This document shows, piece by piece, positions 22,201 through 41,826 of a DNA stretch of 64,000 bases (the stretch's first letter is position 1; each line of letters begins with the position of its first letter). Origin of the DNA: Eudorina sp. 2006-703-Eu-15 (Eukaryota; Chlorophyta; Chlorophyceae; Chlamydomonadales; Volvocaceae); NCBI GenBank assembly GCA_003117195.1, contig BDSI01000149.1, forward strand, positions 62,001-126,000. Direction: 5' to 3'. The translations under genes were made by a program, and so were the position numbers. Below the pieces are notes generated by a model. That model was not told where the DNA came from. It worked only from the letters and a program-made list of their open reading frames with translations, and did not search any database.

Positions 22201-25200
22201 GACCGGGGGCGGGAGGGGGGGGGCGGACGGAGGGGCCCGGACCGGGGCGGGAGGGGCACCGGACGGAGGGGCCCGGACCGGGGGCGGGAGGGGCACCGGA
22301 CGGAGGGCGGCGGACCGGGGGCGAGGGGGCACCGGACGGAGCGGAGGGGGCGGACGGGGGCCCGGACGGGGGGGCCCGGACGGGGGCACCGGACGGAGGG
22401 GCCGGACACGGAGGGGCCGGACCGGGGGCGGGAGGGGCACCGGACGGAGGGGCCCGGACCGGGGGCGGAGGGGGCACCGGACGGAGGGGCCCGGACCGGG
22501 GCGGAGGGGCACCGGACGGAGGGGCCCGGACCGGAGGGCGGACGGAGGGCCCGGACCGGGGGCCGGGGGCCCGGACCGGGGGGAGGGGGCACCGGACGGA
22601 GGGGCCCGGACCGGGGGCACCGGACGGAGGGGCCCGGACCGGGGGCGGGAGGGGGCACCGGACGGAGGGGCCCGGACCGGGGGCGGGAGGGGCACCGGAC
22701 GGAGGGGCCCGGACCGGGGGCGGGAGGGGGCACCGGACGGAGGGGCCGGACCGGGGGCGGGAGGGGCACCGGACGGAGGGGCCCGGACCGGGGGCGGGAG
22801 GGGGCACCGGACGGAGGGGCCCGGACCGGGGGCGGGAGGGGGCACCGGACGGAGGGGCCCGGACCGGGGGCGGGAGGGGGCACCGGACGGAGGGCCCGGA
22901 CCGGGGGCGGGAGGGGGCACCGGACGGAGGGGCCCGGACCGGGGGCGGGAGGGGGCACCGGACGGAGGGGCCCGGACCGGGGGCGGGAGGGGCACCGGAC
23001 GGAGGGGCCCGGACGGGGGGGGGGGGGGGGGGGGCGGACGGAGGGGCCGGACCGGGGGCGGGAGGGGGCACCGGACGGAGGGGCCCGGACCGGGGGCGGG
23101 AGGGGGCACCGGACGGAGGGGCCCGGACCGGGGGCGGGAGGGGGACCGGACGGAGGGGCCGGACGGGGGGGGGGGGGGGGGGGGGCCGGACCGGGGGCGG
23201 GAGGGGGTACCGGACGGAGGGGCCCGGACCGGGGGCGGGAGGGGGCACCGGACGGAGGGGCCCGGACCGGGGGCGGGAGGGGGCACCGGACGGAGGGGCC
23301 CGGACCGGGGGCGGGAGGGGGCACCGGACGGAGGGCAACACCGCAGTTGGCCTCGCGGGCTGTCTGTGCGCGCCGCGACGGCAAGGGAACCACCCGACCT
23401 CAGTGTGGGGGGTCGGGCAGGAGAGGGGCGCAATGGGCGGCCCACATGTGGCGGCCTTCAACAACCTCACACGGGGACGTGTTCTTCGTGCCCACGACGC
23501 CCACGACCAGTCCGGGCCACGATCCGCTCCGCCGCCGCAGAACTCCATCTCGGCGCAGCAGATGGTGGCGCTGCGCGCCACCATGGACGCCACCCCGCCG
23601 GAGCCCGCCTCCGCCTACGGCGAGGCGACGTCGCTGTCGGCATCGCAGCTGCGCGCCTACCAGACCATGAAGCGCGAGGAGCTGGTGGTGGATCTGGACA
23701 TCTGGAGCGCGCAGGGCTTCCCCACCGCCGTGTCCACTTGCGTGGTGGCCTGCTGCAGGGGTGGGTGGGTGGGGGTTTCAAAAAAAACAGCCCAGACACA
23801 CCAGGGGCGGATGGGGTGGTGTGTGTGTGTGTGGGGGGGGGATTTCAGCCATCCACTATCTGAACATATCAGCTTCTACTTATTTCCTCGGAGTCGACGC
23901 TTCGCCGTCTTCGTCAATGTCTACATCGGCAGTTATCGGTTTGTTGCACTTTTGCGGTTTCGCTGTCTTTATTGACAGAAAAGGGGATTCGAGGACTGGG
24001 TGGGGGGCCGGGGAGTGGGGCCACCGGGCCGGTCCGAGGATTAGGAGAGTGGGCTGGGTAGGTGCAGCCATTGGCCAATGGACGTACTGGACTGCAGCAG
24101 TGCAGCTGCGGACCCCGCTATATGTGCACACCAACCCCTGATGGATGTCGCACCAACGCACCGATGCACATGGGAGTGGGTACCCCCATGAGGCCGGAAT
24201 AAAGGTGGCGTAATGAACACTTTATGGGCCGAGGAATGAAAGCGGTAATCGCACAAACCCGGGGTCGACTCGTGGTGTATCCTTTACGTGCTGCTTTCTC
24301 CCGCTGGCGTCCAGCTGGAACACTCTGCGGTCAAAAGCTGGGGCCCACCATCACATGCAACCGCCGTCACACGCAACGCACCCGCACTCCCTCCGCAAGG
24401 CGCAGCGTCGATGTGCCAACCAAGGTCCTGTACCCCGGCTCCCTCTGCCTCTCTTCCCCGGCTCCCTCCCCCGCCCCCAGGTGTCAAACGCGCCCACCTG
24501 CTGGACGCGCGCATCGACGGGGGGCTGCTGCTGGAGCTGTACTCGCGGGACGGGGTGGGCACCATGATCTCGGCGGACTTCTACGAGGGTGAGGGGGGCG
24601 GGGTGAGGGTGAGGGGGGGGGCGGAGGGGGGTGAGGGTGAGGGGGGGGCGGAGGGGGGGGCGGGGCGCTCGGAGGCGGATTCGGAGGGCGGGCGAGGACA
24701 GAGGCGGGCGCAGAGCGCAGGACATGCTGGGCAGCCTCTGGGGATGTATCGCATCAGGGCTGCAGACATTACAGACAGACAGGCGGACGAGCTCCGCGAT
24801 CTTGGTCGTCACTATCGGCGCTGCCCACCGCAGCTGACCGTCCCGCGGGCGCCCCCCCCCCCTGGAGGGATCAATCACGTCGGTGCCCTGCTACGGAGGA
24901 GCTCAGAGGGACCCCAGGGGTGCGGGCTGGGGCCCACCCGGGGGGCAGGGCAGGGCAGGGACCCGGACGGAGGGGGGCGGGCGCGCCGCCCGCGACCGGT
25001 GGGGCCCTGTGGCGGCCGCAACCGGAATCTAGGGAGCCGCGTCCCCCTCCCCGTCCCCCTCCCCGTCCCCCTCCCCGTCCCCCTCCCCGTCCCCCTCCCC
25101 GTCCCCCTCCCCCGTCCCCCTCCCCGTCCCCTCCCCGTCCCCCTCCCCGTCCCCCTCCCCGTCCCCCTCCCCGTCCCCCTCCCCGTCCCCCTCCCCGTCC

Positions 25201-26509
25201 CCCTCCCCGTCCCCCTCCCCCTCCCCGTCCCCCTCCCCGTCCCCCTCCCCGTCCAGGGGGGGGGACTTGCGGCACCACTTGCAGCATATGTGTGTTGTCC
25301 CGTCTGCTCCCGCAACAGCCCACCAGCTCCTGACACCGGCCCCCTTAGACTCTCTCATGTCGCACACCGCGCCGGCTCTGAGATTGGGCTCCACACTCAA
25401 CGAGTCGGGTCGGGTCTGGTCGGTTTAGGTCGGGTCGGGTTTCTCGTTGCTCACACGTGGGCTCCCCCGGCACCCTGCCCCTGCCCCTGCCCCTGCCCCT
25501 GCCCCTCAGGCATCCGCAAGGCCCTGCCCAACGACCTGGACGGCCTGGCCACCCTGCTGGAGCCGCTGGAGAAGGCGGGCAACCTGGTGAAGCGCAGCCG
25601 GGAGGAGCTGGCAGACCTGCTACCCAGCTTCACGGTGAGGACAGCCACAGGAGGAGGAGGACGGCCGCCGCTGTCGCCGCTGCTGTATGTTGCCGCTGCT
25701 GACTGACCACTGTGGCCCCGGGCCCCTGAGCCCTGGCCCCTGGCCCCCATTCGGGTTTGAGTACTGTGCCAATGTTCTCCGGTCGGACCGTCGCTCTGGC
25801 AGCAGCGCAGTCTGAAACTAGCCTACCCATTTCCCCTACTCCCCTTCCCCCCTTCCGGGTTCAGGTGATTGAGCGGGACAACCGCATCCTGGGGGCCGCA
25901 CTGCTCCTGGACCTGGGCCAGACACCCGACGGCGTCACGGTGGCGGAGGTGGGCGCCTTCTGCGTGGACCCCATGTACAGGTGGGTGGGGCTGGGCGGGT
26001 GGCTGGGTGGCGGTATGGCTGGCTGGCTGTGTGGCTTCTGCGCCCGCTTCGGTTGCGGTACCCGGGTGCCTGTCCTGCCCATGCTGGTTGCCGTTCTGTA
26101 CCGCCGCTGGTGATGTACCGCCGTCCGGTGATGTACCGCCGCTGGTGATGTACCGCCGTCCTGTGATGTACCGCCGTCCGGTGATGTACCGCCGTCCTGT
26201 GATGTACCGCCGTCCTGTGATGTACCGCCGCTGGACAGGGGCAGCGGCCGCGGCGACTCGCTGCTGGACTACGTGGAGCAGGACGCCCGGGGGCGCGGCA
26301 TCCAGCGGCTGGTGCTGCTCACCACGCGCACCGCCGACTGGTTCGAGCAGCGGGACTTCCGCTGGCAGGGCGCCGCGTACGCGAGCGAGCTGCTGCCCCT
26401 GGAGCGCCGCGCGCGCATCAACCCGGCGCGCAACAGCCAGCTGTACGTCAAGAACATGGAGGCGCCCGCGGAGAACCTGAGCGCGCCCGGCAAGCGCATC
26501 GGGTTCTGA
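19293..26509 (+). CDS. NAGS: N-acetylglutamate synthase (plant type, plastid)
   Basis: This enzyme makes N-acetylglutamate from acetyl-CoA and glutamate, the first step of ornithine and arginine synthesis. Twelve exons join in frame to 608 aa: 19293-19640, 19713-19770, 19854-20035, 20223-20369, 20738-20810, 21333-21400, 21706-21816, 23541-23760, 24481-24588, 25510-25634, 25865-25980 and 26239-26509. The first ~75 residues resemble a transit peptide. The amino-acid-kinase-like domain follows: [102 protein letters not shown]. The C-terminal GNAT domain has [20 protein letters not shown] (acetyl-CoA-binding R-G-x-G-x-G) and [17 protein letters not shown]. Domain order and length match plant NAGS. 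Linker length after NIVLLSNI is short compared with plants. The ATG at 19293 is the first in frame. Confidence 0.95.
21416..21560 (+). repeat. ~30-base minisatellite in NAGS intron
   Basis: About four to five copies of a unit made of GGGGCTGGGACTGGAGCCGG plus GGTTGGGGCT lie in the intron 21401-21705. Confidence 0.85.
21838..23335 (+). repeat. 1.5-kb G-rich minisatellite filling a NAGS intron
   Basis: About 40 imperfect copies of a ~37-39 base unit lie entirely within the intron 21817-23540. The unit is GGGGGCGGGAGGGGGCACCG plus GACGGAGGGGCCCGGACC. Two copies are interrupted by pure G runs of about 17-20 bases (near 23017 and 23166). The sense strand is strongly G-rich. Long open frames in every phase of this block are artefacts of unit length and composition. 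Confidence 0.95.
23955..23985 (+). repeat. Recurrent intronic element, copy 2
   Basis: TTTCGCTGTCTTTATTGACA is followed by GAAAAGGGG in NAGS intron 23761-24480, about 200 bases after the donor. It shares a near-identical core with the copy at 13848. Confidence 0.7.
25043..25258 (+). repeat. (CCCCCTCCCCGT)n tract in NAGS intron
   Basis: About 18 copies of a 12-base C-rich unit lie in intron 24589-25509. Here the sense strand is the C-rich one, the opposite of the other large intronic tracts. Confidence 0.95.
26104..26238 (+). repeat. ~17-18 base tandem repeat GATGTACCGCCGTCCTGT in NAGS last intron
   Basis: About seven copies of GTGATGTACCGCCGTCCG-like units fill the end of intron 25981-26238 and run into the acceptor. 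There are no unique spacers, so it is not CRISPR-like. Confidence 0.9.
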
Positions 26510-29500
26510 GGGGATTGGGGGGAGGACCGGGGGGTTTATCGGAATGGGATGTGGGAGTGGGAGAATGGGAATGGGACTCCGTGGGGGTGGGGAGGCCCGG
26601 GGGTTTGCTCCTGGCTGCGTTTTCGCGAAGCTGGGTTTGCACTGCGGCCCGGGTTCGGGTACACGTTTGCAGCACTTGGGCGGCTGTGGGACTGTGAGAC
26701 TGTGTGGGGTGTGGGGATTGCGGTACTGTGCGCTTCGGTCAGCGGCGCGGGGCAGGGGCGGGGCGGAGACGGGGCGGGGAGGGGGGCGCCCGCCAGCTCA
26801 GCGGCGGCAGAGGCGGCGGCGGCGGCTTGGTCCTTGCGAGGGGCATAGTATTACTTGTCAGGGAAGGTCTGCACACGTTACAAGAGAAGCCATCGGGCGG
26901 GTCTGGTTGGGCGTGATGCCGGTACGTACGGGGGAGCTACAGTAGGCAAGGTAGGCCGCGATGGGTTGGGTTGCGGTGGTTGAAGTGGCATTGGGACATT
27001 GGTACATTGGCACATTGGCACCGGAGAGCGACAGACGTGCTCGAGGCTACCGCGGCTGCATCTGGTTGCTGTGGAAGGCCAGGTTCACCGGTTTTTGTGT
27101 GTGTGTGTGTGGGGGGATTGGGGAACGGGGTAGGCGGGGGTGGGTGGTCCTCGTAATTGGTGTGTCGAGCCCCAGGGTGCGGGGCCGCGCGCCACCGTCA
27201 CGGGTAAGCATCAGAAAGGTTGCCATCGGGCCACCCTTGTGAGGTGAGGTGAGGTGGCCCCACGCTCCAGCGCTCCTTTTACGCCGCGCCGCTCCGTTTG
27301 TGCTGCAACGCACGGTTCTCCAGTGGTGACGTTGGCCGTGTTGGGAACTTGGGGTTTCGCCGTGTCGTCCTGACGGGGGTGGTTCCGGTCGGCCGCTCAT
27401 GGACGGCGAGCTGTACTGGTGGCTGTATTTGGTGCTGGCGCGGTGGCTTTCTCAAACTTAGAGGGGGCAGGCAAGGTCGCTCCCGCGGGGGAGGCGGTGC
27501 ATTCGGCAACCGGCAGCTGGCGTACACGAGCGCGAACACCTGCGGGCAGGGGGCGGGGGGAGTGTGGGTTGGGTACTGTGGCCCGTGTCGTGTTCATTAA
27601 ATCCGTGTCGCGCCTGCAGTGCTGGTGGAGGCGAGGGGTGGGTGGGTAGGTAGGTGTGACCTTCTCTGATTGACACAAGGAGTCGCAAAAGTGGGGAACA
27701 AGCGTCGGTCCGGGAACCGCCGCTGATGGGTAGAGCTCGTATGGGCCGAGGAGCGCGAGAGAGAGAGAACATGTTATTGCATGTATAGGTATCATCATAC
27801 GTGTGAAAGAGAAGACAGGAAAGTGCTGCTGGCACGTAATTCACTGCTTGGGAACGGTGTCTCCCACGCATACAGTACAGTCGCCTCGCTCGCCGTAGTC
27901 GTCGTGAACATCGCTGCTCGTGATCTGAATTTTTGAGGTAGGCGAGTGCGGGGGGACGTGCGGGAGGGACACCAGCGGTACGTGTGAAGGTGTTCGGATG
28001 GCGGCCGCAGCCGCGGCCGCAGCGCGGCCGCATCTATCCACGGGCTGTGCGCACGAGGGCGGGCCACAGATAGACCTCCTGCGGCCGTGGCCTGCGGCAT
28101 ACTTTCTCTCACCGATTGGACCCCGTTCCGCAGCCGAGTCCGTCCGTCCGGTCCGCGCCGTGCGATGTTTCCTCTCTCTCTCGGACCCGTGCGTGGTCCG
28201 TGTCTGGAGCGAATGCTTGCTTCCAGCAGGGGACGAGTGGCACGGCGCATGCCATGCGCGGTCGGTCGGCGGCTGTTGGCCCCTCCGGTTTGGGCTCCGG
28301 AATGAGCTCGTTTCTTGTAGGAACACGTCGTTACTGTGCTTGGAACACGGCGCGGCGGGGGCTGCTGTGGCGTAGGGACGGGTGGTGGAGTCACCCGCCG
28401 CTGATTCACTGCTATTGGTGACGGCCCTTGTAACCCGCGGGACCCTCAGCGGGGCCCTCCGCCGCTCACTGCGTTTGCTCCTCCCGCCCGTCCGGACAGC
28501 CTCGCTCTATCTCCAGTTACATCACGTGCAGCAGTACATCGGGACGGGGTGGGCGGGGCTCGAGGTTGCGGCGGCTGCTCCTCACCTTCGGAGCAATGTT
28601 GGTTGGGCTTGTGCGCATGAAGCTGGGTTGGGTGGGGCGGGGCGTGGGGCCCATGGGTCGCTCCAGCCGGGGGCGACCTTGCACGAGCGACTGAGCATGG
28701 GCCGGACATTGCTGCCGATCGATGTCCGGCCGGGGGCGACCTTGCACGAGCGACTGAGCATGGGCCGGACATTGCTGCCGATCGATGTCCGGCTGCTTTT
28801 CCGGTCGCGGCTGCGTGCAGATCTCGGGTGCCAGCTTCCTCCCGCCCGTTGATGGCCCGCAATGGTATGTACTCCAGCCAGATCCACGGCGTGCGCGGAT
28901 GAGATGTAGGGACGGACTATTCGGAAGTAAGGACTTGGGTAGTAGTCTCGCTGCCGGAAACGGAGGGCCTAGCGATCTCTTGGGGCCACCTTGATGCAGC
29001 CTTCCTCCCTGGCAAGAAGATCCATACATGTCGCATGTCACTTTCTTGGGTTGCATCTATCGTGGCTATGAACTTGCGATGGAATGTCACGATGTGCCTG
29101 TATACAGGTGCTTGACGCGGTCGGTCGACATGAAGGAAACACAAGACAGTTTTTTGACGCGACACCGCTGCTGGTGGTGATTCAGTTTTAGAGCCAAGGA
29201 ATCGTCAGTTACAAGAAGGGGTTGGTCTCTGCAGGTGCTACAGCACCGATTTAGGGCATATGATGATACCGACCAAGTCCCCATTTGGATCGCTGAATCT
29301 GGATCGCCTGCCTGCTCACGTACGTGCGATCCATGCAGTCCTCAGCGGTCTGATCGGCCATTCGGCGGGTTCTACGTATCTCACGGACGCGAACGGCTAA
29401 CTGCCCTCACGCACTCTCCGGCAATCAGAGGAGGAAACCAGAAATGGCAAAAATCAAAAAAAGCAGGCCACGCAGCTCAAATCACACACGCATCCATCCC

Positions 29501-30445
29501 AGATAAATTCATGCAGCATGTATCAATGGAAGCCACACGCCCCCACACGCACACCCCCCCATATGTTGACACACCCAGCAGCTATGCACGGCCCCCTGCG
29601 AGATTTCGCTTCAGTACGGACAAAGGCAAACATTCACATACAGCCTCCATTCCCTTCAATTCGAGCACGCATGCAGCCCGGTCGCTGGCGGCGAAGGACA
29701 CCAGAACTGCAGCGCCGGCACGCTAGCTAGCTAGCGATGCGATGCGAACAAACGCGACACCGAACGAAGGCGCTGCACGGATGTGCGTGGGTTAATACTG
29801 TACAGCCCTTGCACGCTTGCCGCACGCAGCAACATGGCTAGCGTGGCGAGGGCGGCTACTATACTGGACGAGGTTAATGCAAGCTAGCGCTCGCTTTCCG
29901 AGAACGAACACATGCGAGTGCATTGATTGATGCATGCAGACCCTTGATGCAGACAGACCGTGTATGTATGCATGCATGCACGCAGAGCGTACGTCGTCGA
30001 CCGTACGTCGCTGATGACCTAGCTACGTAGTACGTACCCACCCATCCACAACAAACAGCAGACAAGACACTCACACGAACGATCACGCACCCGAATAAAA
30101 AGACAACCAACTCAATATGTCCCCCGCCCGTGTGTGTGACGATTAGGTCTCCGGTCTGTCTGTGTGTAGAGAGAGCGACGGAGGCCGCCGCGAAGTGATG
30201 ATCATGCATGTCGTGCGTGGCTGCCGTACGTAGCGGCTGCCCAGCCAGCAGCCATCCGTGCCCCCGCCAGCCCAGTGATGATTCCCTCAGGGCCCCCACG
30301 CACGCACGCACGCACGGCTGTTCACGCAACCATACGTGCATACATGGCGATGCTGGCTGCGTGCGGGGCTTAAGAACCAGAGGATGGAGCGAGCCCAGAC
30401 AGACAGATGGGATACTCGGCGGCCCCAGCAGGCGGATGGACGCGC
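26510..30445. other. Gap between convergent NAGS and phosphate transporter genes
   Basis: No gene is supported. The region should contain both 3' UTRs. It includes a NotI-like GCGGCCGC cluster (about 27999-28032), a 64-base tandem duplication (28668-28795), and towards 29.7-30.4 kb many GCTA, GCAT, GTAC and ACGC tetramers. Confidence 0.5.
28668..28795 (+). repeat. Perfect or near-perfect ~64-base tandem duplication
   Basis: The segment beginning CCGGGGGCGACCTTGCACGA and ending GATCGATGTCCGG occurs twice head to tail with no visible mismatch, so the duplication is recent. It lies in non-coding DNA. Confidence 0.9.
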
Positions 30446-38892
<8,447 letters not shown>

Positions 38893-41826
38893 CTGCGTGC
38901 ATTCAGTCGTCGCAAACGAGAAAGATAGAGGTAGGTAGACCCTCATCAATCCTCGTCAACCAACTTGCATTGGTTGGTTGATTACCCAGCCCATGTGTTG
39001 TCGGCGCATGTGCCGTGTATGTCCACATGCAAACGATGCCGCCGCGCACCCAGCCGTGAAGGCCGTACGCAAGTTAAGGATAAGAAGAATATAATAACGC
39101 GATCTTAGCCGTCCGCGCTCATCGCAGAGTGAAGAATGGCCGGCGTTCGTATTCGCAGGAACTGCGAACACGCAACATATCTATGACATATCAATGGCTG
39201 CGGACATATTGTATATCCGCAGCATACATAGATATACAGATTAAAGCAGATAAGCATTGCGAGAACAGGAACATGTGAAGAGAAATACCGTAGTCCACAC
39301 ATGCACCAAAACATGTCACTAAACGCTCTTGCTTACATTTTTCTTGATCTTTGTGACGAAAATTTATAAAAACAATAATACTCTGATAAATGTATCTAAG
39401 GCGATCACAACCTTGACGACTACAATTGTGTTATGCGCAACTAAATGATTCAAGAGCAAAAGTACACGACACCATAGGAACCATGGGATGGAATTTCTTC
39501 TGACGTGAGGCACAAAGTGGGAATCTTTACAGTCTACAACCGAACGCGCCGGACGGCCAGACCTGAAATTCGCTAACTCGATAATCAAACGTTGATGCCT
39601 GCTTGTATTGCATTTTATTTGCTAATCAAATTTTCCTAGTTGATTAGCAACTTTGCGAGGATTTTGCAAAATATCAACCGTGTCTGACTTGTCGGGCGGC
39701 ACAGTGACCTACAACACCGACTGAACACGCGCGCGCGTACGTCAAAGCAATGCCTTCGCTCATCAACATAGAGCAATCATCTTGTAATAATTAAAATGTA
39801 GTGCTTACAAGTGTAGTTGCTCTACATAGACGTAATTGCTGAATTCTTGCAGGGCTACCATCTATCGATCGATCCGTAGAGCGAGCCAGTAGTACGTACG
39901 TTGCACCCCCTTCTCATCCCTGCAGGGCCGCGCGCAAGCAAGCAATGCAAGCACAAATTACAAAGAAAATCAGAGTTGACACTGTGCAGAAGCACCCGTG
40001 CGTAGGATTGAGGATGTTCGTGTAGGCAGGCCCACGCACGTAGCGCCTGCTGCATATATAAATAATAAACACTTCCAGTGGTTCGGCGGTAGACTTGCAC
40101 AAGCTCATCAGATAGTATAATAATTAATACTTTAATGATTGTGGCATACATATATACGATTTTTGGTGGCATGAAGTCTTATTGGAATCATTGGAATGAG
40201 CGAGCGAGCGCAGTGGCCAGCAGCAGACAGCAGCAGCAGCAGACAACTAACAGCAGCTGCTGGCTGGTCGGTACAGCCAAGCAAGCAAGCTGCTGGTCGG
40301 CGCGACGACGCACCTGCTGCCGCCTATCTACGGCCTACGCCTGAATACAACAGCAGGAAATCTGGCTGCTGGACGACGACGATGGGAGCGCGAGCGTGGT
40401 CGGTCCATCCTATCCGTTCCATCCACTCCGCGTACATGCAGGTGTGTGCGTAACCAAGCGTCATCGGCTTTATTGTTACATACAAATAAACACGCAAACG
40501 TATGTACGCACTGCATAAACGCACGTATTATAATTCTTGTACATGCATGCATGACTCATCATGCGTGTGCGTGTGTAAGTTGCTGCACATTTACTTGTTG
40601 CTTGGGTACGTATCTCGCTCCCAGGTAATCAGCACCGACGTATGTCCCAACAATACAAAAAGTAATACTACGCTGGGCATTCAAACCCTGTGATATCGGT
40701 TATGCCTTTCACGCAACGTATGCAGCTTGAGTATTGGCCGGTTTATTTGTTGGTCGGTTGCACCTGCTGTATGTGCCTGCTACACACCGCCGTACGTATT
40801 TTATTGCGTGCTTTCACATCATCATCAATGAATGTAACCAGTGTTATCCCACGTACCTCGCTCGCTGCGTGCAGTAGTACGTATTTCGTCATAAGCAAGG
40901 CTTGCGTGCGTGCATCGTCGCTGTCCTGCTGCTCGCTGGGTGGGTTCGTCAAAATGACTGGCGTACGTAGGTACGTATGGCCTTTGTGGGGCGACAGCGG
41001 GTGCGTGCGGAAGCTGCATGGCATGTCTAACATTTGTCGATTTGAGGTGATAATATTGTCTGACAAATCTCATGTGGAAGATTATCTGTACGGCGGGTGC
41101 ATGTGTGTGTACTAAATGTAAAGCTGCTTAGTAAGCCTATACATGTGGAACCCAGCCATAGTGCATAGTATGGCTGAGTTCCCCTGCGTACATGTGCTTC
41201 TCATTCTTTCGTCTAGTTGTCCATGTATGCTTCGGTCGAATTGGCACATTGCATGCGTGCACGTGCAAGAACACGTTGGATAAATTGTAAGACCGTACTG
41301 ATATATTATTTTATTTTGCGTGTACGTATATTCCCAGCCAGCGGAATTATTTGTACACATGTACATTATTCGTTAGTAATAACCGCCCTGCAAGCCAAGT
41401 TCAATTGTATATACCAATATACTCACGCATATTGGATTACTGGTTCCTTTCCGTCGATTGCAAACCTTGTCGATCGACGTAGTATACGTGCGTACATTTG
41501 TCTAAAACCTCCAAGTAAGCGCGCAAGCAACGATCATACCCCACCCTCTCAATCGATTTGTAGAACACATAGATTTCCTGCCCGAGCGAATTGATACACG
41601 AAACTTAGCAAATTAACAAACTATCACACGTCACGACTTCCTATGTACGCACAATATATGCACGTATGCATGTATAACCATTCTACCTTATGATAACATC
41701 CAAACATACTCTGCTCTAAATAAACATTGTCTGCACACACAAGGTCAATATCTGTCAATCGGCAGCAAATTTCAACCACATGTATTTAGGACAATCGATA
41801 AATGATGAAGATCGTAGTCATCGATT
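38893..41826. other. AT-richer spacer between tandem phosphate transporters
   Basis: This region contains the unlocated first exon and promoter of paralogue A and the 3' UTR of paralogue B. Composition is distinctly more AT-rich than elsewhere. No other coding sequence or mobile element is recognisable. A further GNATATNC match (GTATATTC) lies at 41326-41333. Confidence 0.5.
39211..39218. promoter_or_regulatory. P1BS-like site GTATATCC upstream of PTB-A
   Basis: This matches GNATATNC, the palindromic site bound by PHR1/PSR1-type phosphate-starvation regulators. It lies about 320 bases upstream of the first located exon of paralogue A. Chance matches are expected, so this is suggestive only. 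Confidence 0.3.

Noticed and set aside
21370..23670. Very long open frames (about 580-760 codons) on both strands
   Set aside because: They are products of the G-rich minisatellite. The repeated Pro/Arg or Gly/Arg translation has no domain, and the block lies inside a NAGS intron with clear flanking splice sites.
26104..26238. CRISPR-like regular repeats
   Set aside because: Units are contiguous without unique spacers, in an intron of a eukaryotic gene.
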